NCBI GenBank assembly: GCA_037783545.1
Contig: JBBELK010000003.1
Location: 124,001 to 188,000, forward strand
Direction: 5' to 3'
Source of the DNA: Henricia sp. BOLD:AAB3569
Lineage: Eukaryota > Echinodermata > Asteroidea > Spinulosida > Echinasteridae
DNA: 64,000 nt
Below the pieces are notes generated by a model, which had not been told where the DNA came from, did no database searches, and worked only from the letters and a program-made list of their open reading frames with translations. A program made the translations under genes and the position numbers. Below, piece after piece: positions 1-10,480 of the stretch (the first letter of the stretch is position 1; every line of letters begins with the position of its first letter).

Positions 1-104
1 CCACATGCATATATTGCATACTGAAGTGTTTTGTTGATAGCTGTCACTTAACACAACTGCGTGGTTCGAGAGTTAGACTATAGGTCTTTCCTCAATTAAT
101 GAAG

Positions 105-195
105 AAAAAAACTACGAGAGAGGAGATTCGAACCCACAATCTCTCGATTAATAGTCCCACGTCTTAACCACTAGACTACCAAACGACTCGACAAA
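105..195 (-). mobile_element. tRNA-like SINE head or tRNA pseudogene
   Basis: The minus strand reads TAGTCTAGTGGTTAAGACG and later TGTGGGTTCGAATCTC, an A-box and B-box pair at tRNA spacing. The anticodon arm is distorted and the acceptor stem does not close, so it is not a functional tRNA gene. Confidence 0.45.
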
Positions 196-329
196 CCCTT
201 AAATTTTCTTTTTTATATCCCTTTTATTTAATAACTCTTGAGGGCGCTATATAGAAAATATGAATATTCATTTACAATGCACCAATCAAAAGCAGAGAAT
301 ATTCTCAATGGCCTTTACCATCCTGGAAA

Positions 330-565
330 AAAAAATTACGCGTCCCGCGTTCGAATCCGGGGCGTGTATGTGGATTGGGTTTGCAGTCCCTATCGCGTGG
401 GTTTTCCCCTGGGTCATTTCTCTGGGGGTTTTCCTCCCACTTCAAAAACTGCAACTCCTTATTCGTTATCTCAAGTTGATAATATAGTATAGTTAAAGCT
501 AAAACCGTATAGTTGATGGCATAAAGGGCCTTAGTTGCCGAATATGCCATAAAATATACAACTAC
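330..565 (+). mobile_element. SINE family C copy, plus orientation
   Basis: Begins with a B-box-like GTTCGAATCCGGGG, then GTGGATTGGGTTTGCAGTC, a GTGGGTTTTCCCC...GGTTTTCCTCCCA block and a unique tail. It is repeated in inverted orientation at 1643-1890. The TTTTCC block resembles a conserved domain of several animal SINEs. The 5' tRNA-like half is partly missing. Confidence 0.6.
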
Positions 566-1084
566 TGATACTATCTGTCCTGGGTTTTCTGTTGATTAGG
601 CATAATAACTCTTTAAGGGGTAATGTAAGAAACCTTCGGTTAAAGGCCTTTCCTGTTTTCTCAAAACAGGCAAGGAAAATGGCATTTGCCAAGAACCATG
701 AAGCTGACATTTTATTGATATAAAAAATGAACAATCACTGAGAAAATACACCGGAAACTAAAAACATTTCCAGAAAAAAATAACGACTTGTGGTTTATGC
801 CTTAATTGTTGGTCGTAGCACTTGCAACTCTGTGGAAAATTCGCGGTTCCGTGTGTGCATACAACGTGTGCGTGTTTGCTGCGAGGAGCTAGGTACACGA
901 CCACAGTCAGGAAGCAGCTCTGTGTGTCTCCTCGCGCGCTATGACGTCACACAAACTCTAGTTGATTGACGTGACCTGTCGTTTTCAGTTTTGCGTGAAA
1001 AGTGTTGACCTCCATTTCTTGACCTTCTGATGGGCTGATTTGGTCTTCTTAGTCCGACTCGGTGTCCATTTCTAGGGATTCCTC

Positions 1085-1417
1085 CTACTCCTCCTCCACA
1101 TCATCGTCATCGTTATCAGTGATTGGTCTTATATTCAACTCTTGCCTTCGTTCGGCTCCTGCTGTATTTCCCACATCCTCTTTCTGGATGGTCTTGAGTT
1201 TTCTATTTTCCTCCAGAGCTATATCCCAGAGGCCATGTTTTATCTGTACGGATTGGGTTTTGTTGGTGTTTCCTTGTTGCGTTCGGTGGACTGTGTTTAG
1301 TTTGGGTATCACGTTTGGCTCACCGTCATCCGATTCGTCTTCATCGGTCTGTTCACTCGCCCCGTCGTCCGATTCGTCATTCCGGTCTTCGTTCTCAATT
1401 TGATGCCTTTCCTCCAT
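1085..1417 (-). CDS. Small acidic hypothetical protein, uncertain
   Basis: A 110-residue frame very rich in Asp/Glu (EDRNDESDDGASEQTDEDES near the start, NDDDDVEEE at the end). I do not recognise it. It lies between inverted SINE C copies and has a TATA-like box about 75 bases upstream on the same strand. Acidic low-complexity frames can arise by chance from GAT/GAA-rich DNA, so coding status is unproven. Confidence 0.3.
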   Translation of the reverse strand: MEERHQIENEDRNDESDDGASEQTDEDESDDGEPNVIPKLNTVHRTQQGNTNKTQSVQIKHGLWDIALEENRKLKTIQKEDVGNTAGAERRQELNIRPITDNDDDDVEEE

Positions 1418-1490
1418 ATCATCGTGGTCGTCGTGCCATGTTGATTGGTGTGGGTCACTTCCGCAAACGAAGCACCGCCTCTTATATAGC

Positions 1491-1500
1491 CTTGTCGAAG
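1491..1500 (-). promoter_or_regulatory. TATA-box-like sequence
   Basis: GCTATATAAG on the minus strand, preceding the small acidic frame. It may be the promoter of that frame or of an element; no other support. Confidence 0.3.
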
Positions 1501-1642
1501 TCTATGAAATTATGTGGATTTGCCTGTATGCTATGTAGCGAAAGTGCGCCACCACGCGGTGAATTGTAGCCAACTGCCAAATAGTCTGGTTATCGTAATA
1601 TCTTGGTCTGAATCCGGACTTCACGGACGAGGCTGGATGTTG

Positions 1643-1890
1643 TTGTTGTTGTATATTTTATGGCATTTTCGGCAACTAAGGCCCTTATGCCGTCAACTAT
1701 ACGGTTTTAGCTTTAAATATACTATATTATCAACTTGAGATGACGAAGAAGGAGTTGCAGTTTTAGAAGTGGGGGGGGGGGGGAAACCCCCAGAGAAATG
1801 CCCCAGGGGAAACCCCACGCGGTCAAGACTGCAAACCCAATCCACATACACGCCCCGGATTCGAACCCGGGACCCCAGAGGTGAAAGGCG
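1643..1890 (-). mobile_element. SINE family C copy, minus orientation
   Basis: Inverted counterpart of 330-565, including the B-box GGTTCGAATCCGGG on the minus strand and a pure run of G at 1772-1784. The two copies flank 1.08 kb that holds a small acidic frame. Confidence 0.6.
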
Positions 1891-2327
1891 AGGAAAGAAC
1901 CCGTACGCAGACCCGACCGCCCCTACGAGGCTGGATCATAGCCTTGTTCTTTATGTACTCGATGTGTTTTATGGGCGGGGACCCTTTATGCTAATTTTTT
2001 AAAGAGAGCACCGAGACGTAAAAGCTCATTGGTTAATGGTTGTTTTGACAGAACAATACGGTGCCGTTTGAAAAATAGCAGATTTTCCGTACGTAGCCTA
2101 TACCCAGTTGGTAAGTTTACAAATACGTCATACCTTTACAGAAAATATGTGAGAGATATCTTCTGGTCTTCGTGAAAGTCATAAATTTGCAATTTGCAAT
2201 TTGTAGGCTGCATAATTCAAATTACCGTTGATTTCCTCAGTTGTAACACTACGTTGTTATGTCGCCATAATTGCATCAGACAGGCCTACATACTGTAATC
2301 CGGGGCAACAACTACATACTGTACACT

Positions 2328-3045
2328 GACTACTACGTAGTCTTGGCCCAAGACTACTCTAGTCGATATTGGTTTGTGTACGCGTTGGCCATTCCCAGTA
2401 ATGCGCCCTCTCGCAGCACTAACTGGCCAGTCCTTTGCTCACTTGAGTAGTCTTGGGAATCTCTCCCGGAAGGTTTAACCTTTTCTTTGTTTTTGCCTAG
2501 GCTTTCCTAGGGAACCAATCAGCGAGTGACCCAAATACAGCAGAGCGTGGGAATGCAGCGAGCGACCCAAATACAGCGCGTCGGATGCAGCGCGTGACCC
2601 AAATACACCGCGTGCACGCGCTCCGAATGGTTTGAAAAATATAAGGTGGCTTACAAGAATCATCGAACATGACCGTTTTATTGTTGCTAATATTTTCGGT
2701 GGCATAAGTTTCTTGGCAAATGTTTGCGAATATATTTACAAACATGTTTGCAAAGGCGTATGACATCGCAAAATACATTTGTTTATGAAGATAATTGCGA
2801 CATTGCAAATATTTGCAAAGATATCTGTGGTATGCCATGTCCCTTGTGTGCCATCATTAAACCCTCTGCAGCTATTTACATAAAACGGTACCGCCCCCAA
2901 TGCTGAACTTCCGGGAGAGATTCCCAAGACTACTCTAGTGAGCAAAGGCGGGCCAGATAGTGCTGCAAGAGGGCGCACTACTAGGAATGGCCAACGCGTA
3001 CACAAACCAATATCGACTAGAGTAGTCTTGGGCCAAGACTAACTA
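2328..3045. repeat. Foldback element with about 145-bp arms
   Basis: The arms 2328-2473 and 2905-3045 are inverted copies (shared blocks CAAGACTACTCTAGT and GGCCATTCC). The 430-bp centre holds three GACCCAAATACA units (2528-2612) and several GCAAAT-rich words. There is no coding signal. Confidence 0.8.
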
Positions 3046-3083
3046 CTACGGGACGGTCGGGTTGGCGTAGTAGTTCTTTCTGC

Positions 3084-3938
3084 TGGCCTGCCTGTGATGA
3101 CCGCTTCCAAAGGACTACCCTTGCACATATGTGGTTTGGAGGAGTTTTTCGCGGAATCCCGTGTGATGTCCTGAAACGTTGCTCAATGACGGAGTGACCA
3201 GTACGTACGCCACTGGGAATGCCAGTAGAATTTTGGAACATGATTGGATCCGTGTCTGCGGTCTTGATGATGGCTCGACCTGGACTGGTGATGATAGTGG
3301 ATATTGACCTGGACTGGCAACGACAATGATAGACTGCCGAAGTCAATACGTCACCTTTTGTTGGTTGCCTAGGCAATTGGATATAAACTAAAAATCACTC
3401 AACCGTGTCCCAGTGCTTTTCTAATGGTACTTTTCCCGACGGCCATGAACCACGGCAACGGACGTCACACTTCGGCTGTCTATTGAGGAACTGGTTATAA
3501 ACGGAATCGACATTGACTGGACTTGACCTGGCTTGTGTGTTTTATTCGGACGAATGAAACATTTTATAAAAAGCCTGCCTGTGATGACCGCTTTCCAAAG
3601 AACTATCCTTGCACACATAGGTAGATTGGAGGAGATTTTCGCGGAATCCCGTGTGATGTTCTGGAACGTTGCTCAATGATGGAGTGACCAGTACGTACGT
3701 CACTGGGAATGCCGGTACAATTTTGGAACACGATTAGATCCGTGTCTGCGGTCTTGATGTTGGCTCGACCTGGACTGGTGATGGTAGTAAATATTGACCA
3801 GGACTGGCAACGACATTGATTGAGGAACTGGTTATAAACGGAATCGACATTGGACTGGACTTGACCTGGCTTGTGTGTTTTATTCGGACGAATAAAAATT
3901 TTATAAAAAGCCTGCCTGTGATGACCGCTTTCCTCATA
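3084..3938. repeat. Tandem partial duplications, units about 480 and 340 bp
   Basis: The phrase CCTGCCTGTGATGACCGCTT recurs near 3090, 3575 and 3912. The block from TGAGGAACTGG recurs near 3484 and 3818, and the block with GGAATCCCGTGTGATGT near 3155 and 3640. The last unit runs directly into a minus-strand coding relic (3938-4024). Confidence 0.8.
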
Positions 3939-4024
3939 GCAAATTCTTCGTGACTAATTTTGCCGTCGTTTATGGCGCGGCTGATTAAATCTTCTGTCGT
4001 GTTTAGTTTAGACATTGCGAGCAC
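3938..4024 (-). pseudogene. Fragment of endogenous-element protein (ISHEEF motif)
   Basis: The start of a minus-strand frame reads with DLISRAINDGKISHEEF, a short helical motif I associate with proteins of integrated dsDNA-virus-like elements in marine invertebrates. The frame then runs into the tandem repeat and loses meaning. Confidence 0.45.
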
Positions 4025-4095
4025 TCTGATTTCATCGTGCTTTTTAGACTTTGACTTTATTTTACGACTAAAGTACTATAATCCCAAAGTGCACG

Positions 4096-4434
4096 CTACC
4101 GTGCACCTTCAAATATAAATCCTAAAGGTGCTGAAATAACACCAGCGATTGCCGCTATACCAATCGCCCCGATGACGGCGGAAGTGGCTTCAGCAAATGT
4201 TTCGCCCCACGTAAATACCGCGTTTAACTGTTTATACTTGTTATAAAGTCCCGCTCGTTTATCTCTTTCTCTAACAATTTATCTCTTTACTCCGTCGATT
4301 TTTGATAGTCTGTAGGCGGTATTGTCTACAATTACCTTGGGATCAATTTGTAAAGCCGGCAATACTACGGGTAATTCTACCGGTAGATCCGGATACTTTT
4401 TTCGCTCTCTGGGTTCCGGCAATCTCGATTCCAT
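4096..4434 (-). pseudogene. Endogenous-element membrane-like protein with internal stop
   Basis: The minus-strand frame starts MESRLPEPRERKKYPDLP, crosses one in-frame TAA near 4288, and continues with a glycine/alanine/isoleucine-rich segment (SAVIGAIGIAAIAGVISAP) that looks like a membrane helix before a TAG at 4096. The order of this frame next to the ISHEEF fragment suggests one gene cluster. The function is not known. Confidence 0.45.
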
Positions 4435-4460
4435 TAATTTTAATTTAACTAACTTTAATA

Positions 4461-4694
4461 TTAAATAATTTCAATATTTAAAACGAGTTGTAAATTCTCG
4501 TATATGACTAGGCACTCGTTGCAGTCTTTAACCTGAAAACTTAGCTCGTTGATTATACCGTTATTTAAATTAACGCCGGGTTTGGTCGTGTATTCTTTAG
4601 CCGCTACTTGGTTATAATAATTGCGGTCTACCCAACTCAGGGGTATGTTATCCAAAATAGTACTCGGCCTTCCGTCGTAAAAGTTTTTATTCAT
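4461..4694 (-). pseudogene. Endogenous-element structural-type protein, C-terminal part
   Basis: A 77-residue frame with YDGRPSTILDNIPL and NNGIINELSFQVKD. Similar beta-rich segments end capsid- or fibre-type proteins of Polinton/adintovirus-like elements; this comparison is from memory and uncertain. It overlaps the end of the upstream frame by 8 bases. Confidence 0.45.
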
Positions 4695-5097
4695 AAAAAA
4701 TTTGATCGCAATAAATCATGATAGCCCCTACCGTATATTTTACCGGGTAGCTGATGTACTGGTTATTCGTTAACCAACCTCTAGACAAACCTAATATCTC
4801 ACCAATTTTATTTAATCGTATGGAGAGTTGTTGTCCTACGGTTGTAAATAAGTTATGACTATCAGGATGCCAGTTAAATAGTAACCCATCTATGGCGAGG
4901 TAGTTTAGTTCTCTAACTATGTCTTCTGCGCCGTATATTCCCGGGTTCATGTGGTGATCCCTGACATTAGTTCTTCGTGAATCACTTCCTACGTCTTCCC
5001 ATTTAACGTTTGTTCTATCTCTGACGTTAAAAAATCTCAGTGGCATGCTCGCACTCAACAACTTTATCTTTTTATCCCCCGCAGAGTTATCTATCAT
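4687..5097 (-). pseudogene. Endogenous-element structural-type protein, main part
   Basis: A 136-residue frame with RFFNVRDRTNVKWEDV, GIYGAEDIVRELN and SYPVKYTVGAIMIYCD. It is probably part of the same protein as the frame at 4461-4694. It has no hydrolase or polymerase motif. The upstream frame ending at 5111 may be a separate, adjacent gene. Confidence 0.45.
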
Positions 5098-5110
5098 CTA
5101 AAGCCTTTAA

Positions 5111-6540
5111 TTATCTATAGTTTAACCCTTCATTTTGTACTGCTACATCGACATGACGTCGTTTAAAAAAGTTGTCATCTAAAGACAAATCAAACTGATT
5201 TGAGTCTAGTTTCGCGATCATTTCCCCATATGATCTACAGTGAAACTTGTTTATAGTGGCCACCCAAGGGACCCACAAAATGTGGCCAGAATAAGCAGGT
5301 GGCCCTTATATAGAGGTTTAGCGTACACATGCAGGAATATCCAAACAAAAAAAACATACCATAGTGCATGTCTATAATTGAAAAACAGCTAAAAGTGAAG
5401 TGTATGAAAGGTTCCCTATATAAAAAGTTGAAAATTGTTCAGTTTTTGATAATTTTGTAAAGCTCCTCATAAAATTTCCCAGAGTAGCTTGATGTATTGA
5501 GGCAATTTACTGTGTGTGGCCAGATTATCCATATTAGAGAGGGGCCCTAATATTGCATCCTGAGATATCAGGGAATTTCCACTGTGCAAAGCGACGTAAC
5601 AATACCCTGAGGAAATACACGCAAATCTGTGGAGCGAGCCGGCTGTTGTCTTGAGCCAACTCACGCCCGAGTCATTTTGATGTAATTTAATCAATTCGGT
5701 CATGTTATGCCGAAAAGAAACGATTTCTATACTTTCCAGAAATTGTATTGGGTTCCGTTCCTTATGACTGTCCCATTCCTACCAAACTTTCAAACGACGA
5801 ACTTGATTTACTCCGCAGTTTTTCAAATTAATAACAGGGATGCATGCTGACGAATGTAATGGAACGGATTCCCCAGTATTCTTTAAATAGCAGCCAATCG
5901 GCAACGCGGACAACGGCCAGCATTACCGAGTACATGTATCACATGCATGCACGGTGTTTACAACTGCGCGCGTTACATTATGAATGCCTGCAATCGTGCT
6001 GCATAATGCACTGCAAGCGTCCTGATTGGTCCAGCAGAGGCGACAAGATTTCTGTCGCTAGTCCCACCGCCAAATGGGGCCTTTTTCAACAGGGCCACTG
6101 TACGCGGGAGTTAGGGAGTGCGTTAAAGGGGCACTGTTGCAAGAGGATGTAATATTGAGGTTCCACCTTCATATGTTTGTGTACAAACTTGTTTGGGACC
6201 GAACAAATGTGGCTACTTTAGACAGGTGGCCTCTTTATAGAGGTGGCCTGAAGAGCAGGTTTTACTGTATTTAACTTTTCAAATGAACTTATCTTTACTA
6301 GCTCTTGAGGGGTAGCATTGTTTACATCGGTTTCTACAACACTTGTTGCATCAATTACGAATCTAATCGGGGACGGGGACGCCCAGGGCCCTAGCCAAAA
6401 CATTCAAAGTTTTTACTCCTATATACGCTTCAAATAGTTGTATAGGAGTAAGAGGTTCTCCGCCGCGTTCTGTAATGCGATACATATCTCCTTGCCAAAT
6501 GGCATCTATACTTTTGTCTTTATAAACTTCAAACGTTACG
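5111..6540 (-). pseudogene. Endogenous-element coding relic split by a TIR element
   Basis: The pieces 6540-6268 and 5237-5111 lie either side of the element at 5238-6267. They include VYKDKSIDAIWQGDMYRI, LTPIQLFEAYIGVKTLN and ATPQELVKISSFEKL on the right, and EMIAKLDSNQFDLSLDD on the left. The insertion sits at a TA and the flanking pieces are in the same frame once it is disregarded. A further frameshift is present near 6385. Confidence 0.4.
5238..6267. mobile_element. pogo/Tigger-like TIR element, 1,030 bp, TA duplication
   Basis: The ends read inward as CAGTGAAACTTG...GTGGCCACC and CAGTAAAACCTG...GGCCACC, each bordered by TA (5236-5237 and 6268-6269). The subterminal GTGGCC words are repeated. 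No transposase frame is present, so it is non-autonomous. Confidence 0.7.
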
Positions 6541-6639
6541 TCTGGGTCGGGGGGGCGGGGGTTGGGGGGGGGGGGGGGGGTGGGGTAATTAGTTCTTTCT
6601 ATATAGTTATTTATTTACTCATTTCTAAGATCTTCATCC

Positions 6640-6946
6640 TCAGTTTCTTTTAATGTTACGTCTACCGAGTCTGATGTATGTTACGTTTAGATCGGGTTTC
6701 TCGGGTTGCATGGGCTGTTGGGTCGTTTTTGGCGGTTTTAATTCAACGACTAACCCTCGGCGAAAACAAATTAGTGCCATATTTATATATGTGCCTTATT
6801 AGTGCCGTATTAATAGCGTAAAAATCTTTATTATCTTTCGTTAACTGGAGGTCTTTCTTCCCCCACTTTACGTGTAGTTTACCATCCAGTTTATACTTAA
6901 ATTTATTATAGTCGATTATATACTGATTAATAACGAGCTGACTCAC
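6640..6946 (-). pseudogene. Endogenous-element coding relic, upstream part
   Basis: The minus strand reads YKLDGKLHVKWGKKDLQL and DFYAINTALIRHIYKYG, then, after a frame change, VELKPPKTTQQPMQPEKP. It precedes the relics above on the same strand and is separated from them by a poly-G tract at 6545-6582. Confidence 0.4.
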
Positions 6947-7133
6947 GACTTTGTCACAAACGATTCACTCTTCTCACGGACTGCTCAGGATATCTCCAAT
7001 TTTCTGCTCACGATTTTACTGGACAGCCCGGACGACCGAATAGGAATTTCCGTTTTCTTTTGAGGAGTTGGCATCATGTTTTTTTCGAATCAACACGCCT
7101 GCGTGTGTGTGTGTACGAGCATTGAAACCCATT

Positions 7134-7176
7134 CAAGTCCACAATTTCCGGGAAAAAGTGACGGATTGTGGACTTG
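7134..7176. repeat. 12-bp perfect hairpin
   Basis: CAAGTCCACAAT and ATTGTGGACTTG flank a 19-base loop. It lies in DNA without coding signal, just before TTAGGG-like words at 7226-7270. Confidence 0.7.
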
Positions 7177-7637
7177 CACTCGTTCGCTCAAGTCCACAGT
7201 CAGGTTGACCAAACTTGGGAAAAGGGGTTAGGGTGGGGGTGGAGGGTTAAAAAAAGGGTTAGGGTTCAGGAGTAAAGTTTAGAAACATGGATTAGGAAAA
7301 AATTAGGGTGGATGAGGGAAGAATTTGGAGAAAACAACGATTTTCCGACCAATTCTCTTAAGTGCACGAATACAAAGAAACGTCCACAGTGCGTATGTAA
7401 CACACGGCCTTGTGTGCACTCGGGCTATTTGCCGTGCTGCGCGGGGCAAATATCCTACACCATACGGTAGCCTGCCGTAGCACGCGCTCGCTCCCGTTCT
7501 CCGGACTCTCGAAACAAACAATTATGTTCGAATTTTCATACTTATGTTTAACTTTGTTTCATACCTGTATAAATAGTCTCTCTTTTGTCAATTACTTATA
7601 AATATTGGGGGAAAATTAGAGTACTAACTCACAAGAC

Positions 7638-7682
7638 CACGTGACTTTTCGGAACCAGAATTTGGTTCCGAAAAGTCACGTG
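7638..7682. repeat. 20-bp perfect palindrome with 5-base spacer
   Basis: The arms CACGTGACTTTTCGGAACCA and TGGTTCCGAAAAGTCACGTG flank GAATT. Each arm contains an E-box-like CACGTG. It may be a compact MITE or a regulatory dyad. Confidence 0.8.
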
Positions 7683-7865
7683 ACTTTTTAATTGTTTAAA
7701 AGTGCTCAAAAACGGCCAAATTTGACGGCGTCTTTTCAGGATATATCTGATCAACTCTCGAAGGCGCCTTAGAATAATGTATGGGTCTATTTCGAGCCCA
7801 AAATAGCCCAACAAAGCCGGTGTGTTTCTTTAAAGAAGAAATATAGATCAAAAGAAAATAAGTGC

Positions 7866-7991
7866 ATGGACGAGACTGAAGTCGAAAAGCGAGTCACGGA
7901 AAGATTAGCTAAAGAAAAAAAAGGATCTTATAGAAAAACTTTTGAATTTAAATTCACAATAGACGTAAAAAAGAGCGGGTGGGCTAGTTAA
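7866..7991 (+). CDS. Small 41-residue frame followed by hairpin
   Basis: The frame MDETEVEKRVTERLAKEKKG...VKKSGWAS is charged and helical-looking. Its stop codon lies inside a GC-rich hairpin (7975-8002). It is on the opposite strand to the viral-like relics and could belong to the same element. Not recognised. Confidence 0.3.
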   Translation: MDETEVEKRVTERLAKEKKGSYRKTFEFKFTIDVKKSGWAS

Positions 7992-8002
7992 GGCCCGCCC
8001 GC
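7975..8002. terminator. GC-rich hairpin, possible element terminator
   Basis: GCGGGTGGGC and GCCCGCCCGC pair with a single G-T type mismatch across an 8-base loop containing the TAA stop of the small frame. Such a structure could end transcription of an integrated element; this is inference. Confidence 0.35.
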
Positions 8003-8620
8003 TTATGAAGATTTACATGTAATTCCCAGTGCCCACACTTTAAAAGACTGATTACTATACTTTTTCCTCTATGCCGCCATTATTTTTAGACAGTCGTGAC
8101 AATTTTTAGCCCTCAAACGGTTTTTTTTTTAAATTTGGACATTATCTATGGCTTGTGTTTGATGACAACTGACGCAACACCATCTCTACTATACAAAGGG
8201 GAGAATTGACACAGACTGCAGCGTGTGCGAGGATATTTTTGAGTTTGTGACCATTTACATACTACTTAGTCTTGATGCAAGACCGAATTTACCGTTGTAG
8301 TTCGCGATCCCCGCGCTCAGTTTATTTCAGCCGCTAGAGGGCGTACCTACACTCGCGACGCGAACTCGAAAACTCGGTCTTGATTACTCCGTAAGAAAAA
8401 AGTTCGATAACCTTTATGGAAGACATGAATTATTAAACAGCAAGGTGAAAAGGTGAACGCGCATGTGCAGAAGTACTAGTGATGCCTGCATAATAAGCTC
8501 ATGTGGGATGGTAACTTGCCAATGTACTATGTGTGTATGACAAGATCGATGTGATCGAGAAAGTTAACCGGCTATTTGGGAACGTGGGCATGGGACCCGG
8601 GCCGGATGAAGCCTGCTAGG
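8003..8620. other. No gene seen
   Basis: AT-rich spacer with a weak inverted pair around 8270-8395 (GTCTTGATGCAAGACCGAA against TCGGTCTTGATTACTCC). No coding or known-repeat signal otherwise. Confidence 0.5.
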
Positions 8621-8697
8621 CTAGTAGTCCATGGGCCAGAGGCCAAAATTTCACTTATTGGTACCACCTGAGGTGGCAAAATCTAAATGCATTTTTT
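8621..8697 (+). repeat. Left copy of inverted pair, candidate TIR
   Basis: Reads TAGTCCATGGGCCAGA, then TTGGTACCACC..AGGTGGCAAAA and an ATGC/T-rich end. The reverse complement occurs at 11938-12013 with small indels. The pair could be the TIRs of a 3.4-kb element or two solo copies. Confidence 0.65.
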
Positions 8698-10480
8698 TGA
8701 AAGGTCTATGTCTAGGGATGATAAATTGATGTGATAGCAATCCCAGGGTGGCAGCTTAGTGGTAGAAAATGCCCACTTTTTAAGCCTAGTCAGAATGAAG
8801 CTTCTTCATAAATCCTTAGCACTTGGGTTAGGATATGGTTGACCAATTCGCAATTACACCATTATGCTTTGTTGTATGATGATGAAACTTTGTCAAATTG
8901 TTGTTTAGCTATAGCTTTTAAAAATGACGTCACGTAAAAACATTTTTTTTCTCTAGAGGGCGCTGTTCACAGACGTATATAATGTGTTCATATATTACAC
9001 AATTTTGTTTAGATGCTAAACAGTATTTTAAACATTAATCTTTTGTTCGTGTCCCCTGTGAAACAAACCAAACTTAATTAATGGTTTAAAAGTGTTGGTT
9101 TAGGTATGTTTTAACTATTTAGACAGTAACATTTAAACAAATTGCCAGTATAGCACCTGTCTGAGTAACAGTATTGTATATACATCATACATGTACTAGT
9201 ACATTGTAGTATTTATATTAGCGTCATGTGTACATGTATGTTGTTATCACCTATGTCTCAAATGTGCTTCCAAAGACATCACAAATCAAGTAAATATATT
9301 CCACGTGATGATGAAATTCACATGACAAATTTATTGCCATGGCAACTATCTATACAGGGCGCTATACTTGGATGATTATTTTGTACATGTATATGACACT
9401 AAATAAGAGCAACTTGTATGACCATATAATATCCTGTGCACATAAATAGTTACAAATAACCTGCTCTTCAGTGGTGCATCTTGACAGCTGCATTGTAAGA
9501 AAAATTTTATATGAAAAGTGACAGCTACAATGTAGAGTTACTATTAAAAACAGAAAGTTGGCAACAGCCAATTCATAGCTGCAGGGTTAACTTCATTGTG
9601 TTAGGGAACAGCGTGAGTCGATGGCAACCTCAATCTGCCCGAGAATTCAGAGTGCCTATCACGGGAGATACCAGAATCTTCAGGTTACACCGTTCTCAGA
9701 TCCGAGATACCTCCGGTATCTCAAAACCGACTTGACCATTCTTGTCCTTTACACACGGAGTAACCAACTCCTTGACCCAACAAAATATTTGGAAAATCCA
9801 TCTCCACCAAATACACTTGAATAACGGAAATCTCCATTTAACTTTAGAGGAACACGTCACTGATCCTATAAACTCGGAAAGAAAAAATACCAATTCGTTA
9901 TCAAAAATAATCCAAAACATACAATTAATCGGGATAGCCCATACAACAAAAATCAGGTAATTTACCAAAAACCCACACTCAAGGGTAACTATTGAAATTA
10001 CCAAAACAAAAACTATACCTCAAAAACAGCTATCTCACCCAACGGATTCTTAAAATTAACGTGTACGAATGACACAAAATCCCCAAAATATAAACTGTGG
10101 AATTAAAAAATAAACAAAATAACACAACACATCGGTAAAACTCCAACTATAAAGGACTACAACACATTGCAATTAACTCGATTTTGATTGCAAATACCCG
10201 AAAAAGGTCCTTTTCCACAAAATAGAAACACAATCCGATGATAAATTTCCACCTGCAGATATCAGGATTTTCCTCTCTGCTGAACACGAACGCTCATTGG
10301 ACAACGGAACCAAACAATGACGCATAAAGAGCTGGGGAAACCCACACCAAACCAACTAACTGCACAATGACGTGGTCGAAACACACCAGGCCTGTCAAGC
10401 CAGCAATGTGTCTCAACTTAACCGTATATACAACAGACACATCACTAAACTTTGACAGTCCCTACCATAACCCAGACCAA
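8698..10480. other. AT-rich non-coding interior
   Basis: No coding signal. Contains ACATGTACTAGTACATTG-type runs near 9190-9240 and a region (9960-10160) poor in G on the plus strand. Short open frames here lack conserved features. Confidence 0.5.

Noticed and set aside
1062-1403. Ser-rich plus-strand frame
   Set aside because: It is the shadow of the GAT/GAA-rich minus-strand frame at 1085-1417.
7226-7270. Interstitial telomere repeat
   Set aside because: Only a few irregular TTAGGG words; not an array.
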